19,953 nucleotides of DNA, from the NCBI GenBank assembly GCA_023434465.1, contig JAEYSQ010000150.1, forward strand, positions 1-19,953. Reading direction: 5' to 3'. This document shows, piece by piece, positions 14,265-19,953 of the stretch; positions within the stretch are counted from its first letter, which is position 1, and each line of letters starts with the position of its first letter. The notes beneath the pieces were generated by a model that was not told the DNA's origin, made no database searches, and was given only the letters and a program-made list of their open reading frames with translations. The position numbers and the translations under genes are program-made. This stretch comes from Actinomycetes bacterium. Lineage in GTDB: Bacteria > Actinomycetota > Thermoleophilia > Solirubrobacterales > 70-9.

Positions 14265-16440
14265 GAGACGCGAGTCTAATCTCCGCGGCGACCTTTACCC
14301 TCATCGGGTGGAGTCAGGCGCGGGACACCTGTTCGAAAGCGAAGCCTCGTTCAACGGCGCGATCGAGGTCGTCCACGTGATCTGGAAGGCCGACGATGAC
14401 GGAGGCTTCGCCGTGGTCGAGGTGCGCGACGACTCGGGCGACGAGTTCGTCGCCACGGGAACCATCGGTCACCTCAAACCGGGCGAACGGGCGAAATTGA
14501 GTGGGCAGTGGACCGAACACCAAAAATTCGGGCCCCAGGTCCAGGTCTTTGCCGCGCTTCCTATGGATCCCTCCGACCGGGCCGGGCAGGTCGCCTATCT
14601 GAGTTCGTTGCGCCACATCGGTCCGGTGCGGGCCGATGCCCTCTGCGAACTTCACGGTCCCGAGGTCCTGGAAAAGATCGCTGCCGACCCGGAGGGGATC
14701 CTCGGATCGCTGCCCGGTCTCGGTCCGAAGCAGCGTGAGGCGGCCCTGGAGAGCTGGTATGAGACGCGGGCGGTCCGTGATCTCCACGTCGAGCTGGCCC
14801 CGCACGGGCTCGCCCACCTGGCCGGCAAGATCCACGCCCGCTTTGGCGACCGGGCGATGCGCACGATTCGCGAAGATCCGTACAGCCTGACCGAGATCGA
14901 CGGGGTCGGGTTCGCCCGGGCGGACACGATCGCTATCGCGGCCGGTTTCCCGCCGGAATCCGACCGCCGGGCCCAGGCCGCCGCCTGGTTCCTGCTCGGC
15001 GAAGCCGAACGTCAGGGTCACACCCACCTGCCCGTGGGTGTCCTGACCAGCAAGGCCGCGAAGCTGCTCGATTACCGGCCCGACCCGGAAGTCCTGGTAT
15101 CGGCGTCCGGTCTGATCACCGAAGGCGAGCGGGTTTACCGCCAGACCACCCTCGACCGCGAATGCTGGCTGGCAGGTGATCTGAAAGAGCGGGCGGCAGC
15201 CGAGCCGGTGCTCGAACACTCGCCCGACCAGACCGGTGACGAAAAGCTGACCGCCGAGCAGTGGCAGGCGGTCCTGGGAGCTTTCAGTTCCCGTCTGTCA
15301 GTCGTCACAGGTGGTCCCGGCGTCGGCAAGACAGTCTGCACAAAGGAGATTGTCAGGGAGTCCAAGGCCGCCGGCGTGCGGGTTGCCCTCTGCGCACCGA
15401 CCGGCCGGGCGGCCCGCCGGATGTCCGAGGCTACCGGGGCCGAAGCGATGACCATCCACAGGTTGCTCGAATGGAGACCGGGATCGGAGCCGACCTTCAA
15501 GCCGGGCCACCCTCTGCCGGTCGGCCTTCTGATCGTCGACGAGGCCTCGATGATCAACCTCCACATGGCTGACGTGCTGCTCAACGGCCTCGGTCATGAC
15601 ACCCACATCGTCTTCGTCGGCGACGCCGACCAGTTGCCCCCGGTCGGAGCCGGCAAGCCTTTTGGTGACCTGATCGCGTCGGGCATCGCGCCGGTCACCC
15701 GGCTGACCCACATTTTCCGGCAGGCAGCCCGGTCGATGATCACGACCGCCGCCCACGAGATCAACGAAGGTCGGCCTCCCCACCTCTCCCCGGGACCCGA
15801 CCAGGTACAGGACTTTCATTTCGTGGAAAGGGTCACGCCGGAGCGGGTTCGGAACGCCGTGGTCGAGATGGTCGGAGAAAGAGTCGGAGGCGGGCTCGGA
15901 CTCGATCCGATCCGGGACGCCCAGGTCCTCGCGCCGATCTACCGGGGCGAGGCCGGGATCGACGTTCTCAACAAGGAGCTTCAGGAGCGGCTGAATCCTG
16001 ACGGCAAGAGAGCGGTCAGCGACCGGTTCCGGATCGGCGATCGCCTGATCCAGACCCGCAATTCGTACGAGTTCGCACTGATGAACGGCACGATCTGTTT
16101 CCTGGTCGAGGACGATCCCGACGAAGAAATGATCCTTCTCGAAACCGACGAGGGTCAGTCGGTCGAGCTTCCCTACTCCGAAACCGCCGACCTCAAGCTG
16201 GCCTACGCGATCTCGGTCCACAAGTCACAGGGCAGCGAGATTCCGGTCGTGATCTTCGTCTGCCACCGCTCCCACACCGGCATGCTCTCTCGTCCGCTGA
16301 TCTACACCGCGATCACCCGGGCCCGGGAAATGTGCGTAATGGTCGGGGATCGCCCCGCCCTCGAGAACGGCGTCCGCCGTGACGAAGCGGGCCGCCGCTA
16401 CTCCTCCCTGGCCGCCCGCCTGGCCGGCACCCTCGACTGA
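14263..16440 (+). CDS. recD2: RecD2-type ATP-dependent 5'-3' DNA helicase
   Basis: A 725-residue superfamily 1B helicase. The N-terminal part (about 15-90) is the OB-like domain of RecD2; helix-hairpin-helix repeats follow (LRHIGPVRADALCELHG, LGSLPGLGPKQREAAL, LTEIDGVGFARADTIA), which mark RecD2 rather than RecBCD-bound RecD. Walker A is GGPGVGKT at 350-357, Walker B LLIVDEASMI, then VGDADQLPPVGAGKPF, HIFRQAA, and near the end LAYAISVHKSQGSE and YTAITRARE (motifs V-VI). No recB or recC is in the window, as expected. It acts in DNA repair and replication-fork processing in the cytoplasm. The frame is open to 14095, but that part lies inside the divergent PadR gene. ATG 14263 and GTG 14308 are both possible starts and neither has a good ribosome site; I chose the ATG. 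No promoter is obvious, and it would have to lie inside the PadR gene. Confidence 0.94.
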   Translation: MRRESNLRGDLYPHRVESGAGHLFESEASFNGAIEVVHVIWKADDDGGFAVVEVRDDSGDEFVATGTIGHLKPGERAKLSGQWTEHQKFGPQVQVFAALPMDPSDRAGQVAYLSSLRHIGPVRADALCELHGPEVLEKIAADPEGILGSLPGLGPKQREAALESWYETRAVRDLHVELAPHGLAHLAGKIHARFGDRAMRTIREDPYSLTEIDGVGFARADTIAIAAGFPPESDRRAQAAAWFLLGEAERQGHTHLPVGVLTSKAAKLLDYRPDPEVLVSASGLITEGERVYRQTTLDRECWLAGDLKERAAAEPVLEHSPDQTGDEKLTAEQWQAVLGAFSSRLSVVTGGPGVGKTVCTKEIVRESKAAGVRVALCAPTGRAARRMSEATGAEAMTIHRLLEWRPGSEPTFKPGHPLPVGLLIVDEASMINLHMADVLLNGLGHDTHIVFVGDADQLPPVGAGKPFGDLIASGIAPVTRLTHIFRQAARSMITTAAHEINEGRPPHLSPGPDQVQDFHFVERVTPERVRNAVVEMVGERVGGGLGLDPIRDAQVLAPIYRGEAGIDVLNKELQERLNPDGKRAVSDRFRIGDRLIQTRNSYEFALMNGTICFLVEDDPDEEMILLETDEGQSVELPYSETADLKLAYAISVHKSQGSEIPVVIFVCHRSHTGMLSRPLIYTAITRAREMCVMVGDRPALENGVRRDEAGRRYSSLAARLAGTLD

Positions 16441-16473
16441 TCGGCCCGGACCTGCGTTCGGCAGGCAAGCGAT

Positions 16474-17094
16474 CTACGGGCGGTCGATTTCCCTCAGGGT
16501 CTTGACCCGTCGCGACATCGCCTTGTGCGAGGCACCGAAACGTTCCATCAGGATGCCGATGCTCTCCTCGTCGCTTTGTCCCTGGACCCGGAGTTCCTGC
16601 CTGATCAGCGGCGCGGGGATCAGCAGCGCCGCCGAGAAAGTGTTGGCTTCGACCTCGGGGACGATGCGCGGAGTCGGTTCGGTGTCGAGGCTTTCGCCGG
16701 CCTCGGAACCCCGGCAGTAGATCGTCGGCCGGGACTTCTGGTGCATCACGAAGTGACCAAGTTCGTGGCCGGCCGTGAACCGCCCACGCTGGGCACCCCA
16801 CTGCGGATCCTTGAGCTCATCCTCGTTGATCCAGATTTCCCCGATTGCGGTCAGGAGAAGTCCGGAAACGGTCCCGTCGCAGAGCCCTTCGCCCACCACT
16901 TCCCTCATCCGGTCGTGACTGACGACGCAGGTACGGAGCCCGTATACCTCGCGGGCGATCTCCTTGATCGGCACCGGCAGGCTGCGGCCGTCCCAGACGT
17001 GACCGGGTACCGCGGCGAGTATCTCGCCGACTCCATGCTCGATCTCGGCGGCATCCTCCGGCTCGAGGCTGGTGATCTTCAGGACTCGGGTCAA
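16474..17094 (-). CDS. ImmA/IrrE-family zinc metallopeptidase
   Basis: A 206-residue protein of the ImmA/IrrE group (Pfam Peptidase_M78 type). AGHELGHFVMH carries the zinc motif His110-Glu111-x-x-His114, and PEVEANTFSAALLIP (about 136-150) carries the downstream Glu expected as third ligand. Known relatives cut a single helix-turn-helix partner: ImmA cuts ImmR in ICEBs1, IrrE cuts DdrO in Deinococcus. The frame is open to 17361, but that part reads through the gene in front. The start chosen is TTG at 17094, overlapping the stop of the preceding gene by four bases (TTGA, 17091-17094), which gives the family's usual length. The last 25 residues (GASHKAMSRRVKTLREI) may form a small helical, DNA-binding-like end. 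Its likely substrate is the HTH-like protein encoded just before it; this is inference from gene order. Confidence 0.92.
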   Translation of the reverse strand: MTRVLKITSLEPEDAAEIEHGVGEILAAVPGHVWDGRSLPVPIKEIAREVYGLRTCVVSHDRMREVVGEGLCDGTVSGLLLTAIGEIWINEDELKDPQWGAQRGRFTAGHELGHFVMHQKSRPTIYCRGSEAGESLDTEPTPRIVPEVEANTFSAALLIPAPLIRQELRVQGQSDEESIGILMERFGASHKAMSRRVKTLREIDRP

Positions 17095-17744
17095 CCGCCC
17101 GTGAAAAGCTGATCGATGCGATCTGGCGGGTCGGACCTCCGCGCCTCCCCGGTGGCTTCTGGCGACTCCATCGAAGCGACCCCTTCGAGTTCGAACTCGG
17201 CGTCGTCGGCCATCCGGGCGAAAACCGGGCCGGTGGCCGAAGCCTGGGATGGCCCCAGCGCGCGCCCTGCCTCGCGCAGCCTCTCGCGGTTGGTCTTGAG
17301 GATCCTTGCAAGGGTGTCGAGCACGCCGTCCCCGACCCCGGAAGCGGGCAGGGTGCCCCATTCGAGGTCGTGGTAGTAGCCGTCGATCTTCTCCCGTTCT
17401 TCCGGGCTGGCGTCGAAGGCCGTGGCCAGTTCGGAGACCACGTCGGATTGCTTCAGGAGCAGTTCTCCCCGCAAACCGAGCAACAGCTCGGCCAGGGCGC
17501 CGGACCGGCCACTGATCCGGGCCATGACCGCATCGGCCACCGCTTCGACCTGCTCGTCAGGTTGGCCGGAAAGGTCGACCTTCGCCCTCGGGCCGGATTC
17601 AAGGAAGGTGTCGACCAACACTTCCAGCTCACGCCGGTCTTCACCCTGGAATCTCTCCAGGAAGGGAGTGGGGTCGCCGTCACCGGCCTTGAACGCGGCG
17701 ACATATTCGTCGAAGGCGACGGTGATCTGGTCGGAGGCATCCAT
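17091..17744 (-). CDS. HTH-like regulator between sigma factor and ImmA peptidase
   Basis: A 217-residue protein without a name I can assign. The N-terminus (1-50) is an acidic helical segment, FDEYVAAFKAGDGDPTPFLE followed by a region RRELEVLVDTFLES, of a kind seen in front of signalling proteins. Residues 80-160 look like an XRE-type helix-turn-helix: LLGLRGELLLKQSDVVSELA, then YYHDLEWGTLPASGVGDGVL and LARILKTNRERLREAG. The C-terminal 55 residues are acidic and Pro/Ser rich, likely disordered. It starts three bases after the sigma factor stop (TAA TAA ATG) and overlaps the ImmA start. By analogy with ImmR and DdrO it is the best candidate for the peptidase's substrate, and it could act as an anti-sigma factor or as a repressor. 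Neither role is shown by the sequence alone. Confidence 0.72.
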   Translation of the reverse strand: MDASDQITVAFDEYVAAFKAGDGDPTPFLERFQGEDRRELEVLVDTFLESGPRAKVDLSGQPDEQVEAVADAVMARISGRSGALAELLLGLRGELLLKQSDVVSELATAFDASPEEREKIDGYYHDLEWGTLPASGVGDGVLDTLARILKTNRERLREAGRALGPSQASATGPVFARMADDAEFELEGVASMESPEATGEARRSDPPDRIDQLFTGG

Positions 17745-17747
17745 TTA

Positions 17748-18356
17748 TTACCCGAGCTCCTTCCTCAAATCCTTGCGAAACCTGGACAGGATCTTGTCGA
17801 CGTTGGCCACGGTTTGCCCTTCGATACTTTCGATCACCTCTTTGGAGGGTACCCCGGCGATGCGCATGATGATCACCTTCTGGTGCTCCTCGGATCGGGT
17901 TTCGAGAACCCGGTCCCTGGCGTCAACGATCGAGACGGTCGCTTCCGGGTCAGCATCGGTGCCGGCCGGTTCAATGCCTTGCTCGTCGTCGTTGTCGGGT
18001 TCGAGAGAATCCGTCTGAAGCTGGCGACTCTGTTTATCGGTGAAATCGGCGATCCGCCGCTTGGCGATTGTCCGCAGGAAGTTGACGAACTCGCCGATGT
18101 GCTCGCCGGCAAACGACTCGGAGAGCGAGAGGCAGGCTTCGCTGAAAATGTTGTGGACGAGGTCATCGCGCTCGTGAGACGGCACGCTGCGGGCGACCAG
18201 CCCGACCACCATCGGCCTCCGGGCCTGCACCAGGGCGTAGACCGCCTCCGACATGGCCCGGCCGTCGCCCGCGTCACGGGACGCAACCAGGTACGCGAAG
18301 AGTTCCTCATCGTCGAGTTTGGAAAGTTCATTTGCGTTCTTGGGCCTGAAAATCAA
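17748..18356 (-). CDS. Sigma-70 family (ECF-like) RNA polymerase sigma factor
   Basis: About 202 residues with the two-domain form of an ECF sigma factor. The region-2 part (about 15-107) includes DDEELFAYLVASRDAGDGRAM, RDDLVHNIFSEACLSL and FLRTIAKRRIADFTDK; a Glu/Asp-rich linker follows (about 115-140); the region-4 part (about 147-202) is EEHQKVIIMRIAGVPSKEVI plus VANVDKILSRFRKDLRKEL. The frame is open to 18650, but that extension is antisense to the FAD gene and Pro/Arg rich, so it is not real. No ATG or GTG sits in a sensible place; TTG 18356, with GTGGGG a few bases upstream, is my choice, and TTG 18386 is the alternative. It heads the sigma/HTH/ImmA unit and is divergent from the FAD oxidoreductase. 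The activity is probably held in check by the next gene's product. Confidence 0.82.
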   Translation of the reverse strand: MIFRPKNANELSKLDDEELFAYLVASRDAGDGRAMSEAVYALVQARRPMVVGLVARSVPSHERDDLVHNIFSEACLSLSESFAGEHIGEFVNFLRTIAKRRIADFTDKQSRQLQTDSLEPDNDDEQGIEPAGTDADPEATVSIVDARDRVLETRSEEHQKVIIMRIAGVPSKEVIESIEGQTVANVDKILSRFRKDLRKELG

Positions 18357-18392
18357 GCTTGCCCCACGGATGTCCGAGTTGGTCAAGGAGAT

Positions 18393-18421
18393 CTGACAGT
18401 ACCGGTTGAGTCGGCTACAGT
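18393..18421 (+). promoter_or_regulatory. Candidate promoter of the FAD oxidoreductase gene
   Basis: CTGACA (18393-18398), a 17-base spacer and TACAGT (18416-18421) match -35/-10 boxes at 5/6 and 4/6 positions. Transcription would start near 18428, only about 24 bases before the ATC at 18452, with a Shine-Dalgarno-like GAGGGAG (18438-18444) in between. This supports a start near 18452 and not at the GTG 18584. Confidence 0.5.
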
Positions 18422-18451
18422 CGGGCAATCGCGCCTCGAGGGAGCCAAGCA

Positions 18452-19789
18452 ATCTGGCCGGAGTCCGAACCGGACGAAGCGGCCCGCCGAGCCTACTCGG
18501 AAGCCGAGCCACTGCCTTTCTGGCTGTCTGGCCCGAGACCCTCGCTCCGCCCTCCCCTTGAGGGTTCTGCCGAAGCTGACCTCGTGGTCGTCGGGGGCGG
18601 CCTGACCGGGCTTTGGGCTGCGGTTCGGGCGAAGGAGCGGGACCCGGCACGCGAAGTCGTCCTGATCGAACGGGAGAGTCTGGCGACCGGGGCCAGTGGC
18701 CGCAACGGCGGCTTCATGTCCTCCTCGCTGGTCCACGGGATCGGCAACGGTCTGGCTCGTTTTCCAGAGGAGGTTCCGCTGCTCGAGAAGCTGGGGCTCG
18801 AGAACCTGGACGAGATCGGCCGGGTGATCAGCGAGCAGTCGATCGATTGCGACCTGAGGAAGCCGGGAGCGATCGAGGTTGCCGTGAGCGACTTCCTGTT
18901 CGAAGAACTTCAGGGCGGAGCTGAGGAACTGGCCGAGTACGGGCACGAAGCAGTGCTGCTGGACGCCGACCAGATGAAGGCCGAAGTGAACTCGCCCATC
19001 TACCGCGGCGGTCTCTGGCAGAAGAGTGGCGAGTGGACGGTTGATCCGGTGCGGCTCTGCGACGGCCTCGCGGCCTACGCCGAGAGGCTCGGCGTTCGGA
19101 TCCACGAGAAGACCGCAATGGAGAGTTTCAGGAAGGCCGGGACCGGAGTCGAGGTCCGGACCGCGGGCGGCCCGATCCGGGCCGGCAAGGTGCTCCTCGC
19201 CACGGCGGCCTTCAAGGTGCCGGTGCGGCAGATTCGCCACCGGGTGATCCCGGTCTACGATTACGTGCTGGTCACCGAGCCGCTGAGCCAGGCGCAATGG
19301 GATTCGCTTGGCTGGCGCAACCAGCAGGGCCTCTCCGACTTCACCAATCAGTTCCACTACTACCGCCCGATCGACGGTGGACCGGAGGCCGCCACAGCTG
19401 ACGTGCCGGGAGGCCGTCTGCTCTGGGGCGGATATGACGCGATCTACAACTTTGGCGGCCGGGTCGAGGAAGCCGCGTATCAGCGCGACGAGAGTTTCGC
19501 CGGGCTCGCTCAACGCTTCTTCACCGCTTTTCCGCAGCTCGAGGGGGTGCGCTTCTCGCACCGCTGGGGCGGCGCGATCGACACCTGTTCGCGCTTCTTC
19601 GCTTTCTACGGAACCACTCTCGGCGGCAGGGTTGGCTGGGCGGTCGGACACACCGGTCTCGGGGTCGGGGCCAGTCGCTTCTCCGCCAACCTTGCGCTCG
19701 ACATCCTCGACGGGATCGAAAACGAAGTGACCCGGCTCGAGTACACGACGGCCAAACCGGTTCCCTTCCCGCCCGAACCGCTTCGTTAG
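18452..19789 (+). CDS. FAD-dependent amine/amino-acid oxidoreductase (DAO family)
   Basis: An FAD enzyme of the DAO (PF01266) type, likely oxidising an amine or amino acid. The FAD-binding VVVGGGLTGLW and ERESLATGASGRNGGF near the N-terminus, and HRWGGAIDTCSRFF plus GHTGLGVGASRFSANLAL near the end, are the family's flavin-binding regions. The first ordinary start, GTG 18584, begins inside the first beta-strand. Upstream in the same frame lie residues typical of the family (RRAYSEAEPLPFWLSG, then AEADLVVV), so the real start is earlier. The codon at the right distance from GAGGGAG (7 bases) is ATC at 18452; no ATG, GTG or TTG exists in frame between the stop at 18407 and 18584. The gene ends at TAG 19787 after 445 residues, but the family's C-terminal tail continues in frame to 19900. 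The gene may be decaying or expressed unusually; the catalytic core itself is intact. Confidence 0.85.
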   Translation: MWPESEPDEAARRAYSEAEPLPFWLSGPRPSLRPPLEGSAEADLVVVGGGLTGLWAAVRAKERDPAREVVLIERESLATGASGRNGGFMSSSLVHGIGNGLARFPEEVPLLEKLGLENLDEIGRVISEQSIDCDLRKPGAIEVAVSDFLFEELQGGAEELAEYGHEAVLLDADQMKAEVNSPIYRGGLWQKSGEWTVDPVRLCDGLAAYAERLGVRIHEKTAMESFRKAGTGVEVRTAGGPIRAGKVLLATAAFKVPVRQIRHRVIPVYDYVLVTEPLSQAQWDSLGWRNQQGLSDFTNQFHYYRPIDGGPEAATADVPGGRLLWGGYDAIYNFGGRVEEAAYQRDESFAGLAQRFFTAFPQLEGVRFSHRWGGAIDTCSRFFAFYGTTLGGRVGWAVGHTGLGVGASRFSANLALDILDGIENEVTRLEYTTAKPVPFPPEPLR

Positions 19790-19900
19790 CGCGTGGTCCA
19801 GTTCACTCGCAACCGTCTCGCCGCGGCCGATCGCAACGACGGCCGCCGCGGTCTCTGGCTGAGGACCCTGGACCGCCTCGGCCTCGGCTTCGACAGCTGA
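19790..19900 (+). pseudogene. In-frame C-terminal tail of the FAD oxidoreductase beyond the TAG
   Basis: Thirty-six codons follow the TAG without a frame change and end at TGA 19898. They read VVQFTRNRLAAADRNDGRRG, then LWLRTLDRLGLGFDS, which from memory is the standard end of this actinobacterial FAD oxidoreductase family. The TAG stands where homologs commonly have an aromatic or small residue after PPEPLR; one base change from TGG (Trp) would create it. A GTG at 19793 could start a separate 35-residue peptide, but no ribosome site supports that. Confidence 0.8.
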
Positions 19901-19938
19901 GCCCGGCCGGTTGACCAGATCGGTGAGACCACGAAAGT

Positions 19939-19953
19939 TGGCAACTATTGCCA
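19939..19953. repeat. Small palindrome at the window edge
   Basis: TGGCAA, CTA, TTGCCA is a perfect 6-bp inverted repeat that runs into the end of the window, so its full size is unknown. It lies in the gap after the FAD gene and could be an operator of the next gene or half of a terminator. The rest of the gap (19901-19938) shows nothing I can name. Confidence 0.3.

Noticed and set aside
17095..17361. N-terminal extension of the ImmA-like protein
   Set aside because: The extra 89 residues overlap the HTH-like gene and are Arg/Pro rich in shadow style. TTG 17094 gives the family's usual length and a TTGA overlap.
17370..18605. Plus-strand open frame of 411 codons across the sigma/HTH genes
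   Set aside because: It is antisense to two genes with recognisable domains and tight coupling; its translation has repetitive Gly/Asp/Val composition and no motif.
18357..18650. N-terminal extension of the sigma factor
   Set aside because: It would run antisense into the FAD gene and has Pro/Arg-rich shadow composition; region 2 begins only after about 18340.
18383..19651. Minus-strand open frame of 422 codons opposite the FAD oxidoreductase
   Set aside because: The plus strand carries clear flavin-binding motifs. The antisense product has shadow-type composition without motifs.
1..19953. CRISPR arrays, tRNA or rRNA genes, insertion sequences, prophage genes
   Set aside because: I saw no regularly spaced direct repeats, no tRNA-like cloverleaf, no rRNA sequence, and no transposase, integrase or phage structural protein.

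Overview
The window is 20 kb of high-GC DNA, densely coding on both strands. It carries single-gene units and short operons, no rRNA, tRNA, CRISPR array or insertion sequence. The gene content (two almost identical one-domain cold shock proteins, a RecD2-type helicase, a PadR regulator, a cyclopropane synthase, a sigma factor/HTH/ImmA cluster, TTG starts, GC-rich third positions) suggests an actinobacterium, perhaps of the Thermoleophilia/Solirubrobacterales kind. The taxon is an inference from gene style only.

Layout. 1-972 is the 3' part of a secreted-type subtilase. 973-1287 is non-coding and holds two inverted-repeat structures and a terminator. 1288-3297 (-) is a beta-oxidation fusion enzyme with the dehydrogenase before the hydratase. 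3594-5308 (+) is a DEAD-box RNA helicase followed by a cold shock protein, a likely RNA-chaperone pair closed by a clear terminator. 5472-6485 (+) is a metallo-beta-lactamase-fold protein lacking one metal-binding His. 6495-6992 (-) is an unrecognised protein with two CxxC pairs. 7069-12100 (+) is a coupled run: MFS exporter, MalY/PatB-like PLP enzyme, then a PAS-GAF-GGDEF-EAL protein. 12074-13402 (-) is a cyclopropane fatty acid synthase. 13519-13722 (-) is the second cold shock protein and 13812-14264 (-) a PadR regulator, which is divergent from recD2 (14263-16440, +). 16474-18356 (-) is a tight three-gene unit: sigma factor, HTH-like protein, ImmA/IrrE metallopeptidase. 18452-19900 (+) is an FAD-dependent oxidoreductase divergent from it.

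The most notable observations are these. (a) Two genes end early at an in-frame stop, yet the family's conserved C-terminus continues in the same frame beyond it: TAA at 9183 in the PatB-like gene and TAG at 19787 in the FAD gene. (b) The FAD gene has no usual start codon where its N-terminus, promoter and Shine-Dalgarno sequence all say it should begin; an ATC sits there. (c) The sigma/HTH/ImmA cluster looks like a proteolysis-switched regulator of transcription. Points (a) and (b) may be real mutations, unusual decoding, or consensus errors in the assembly; reads would decide.
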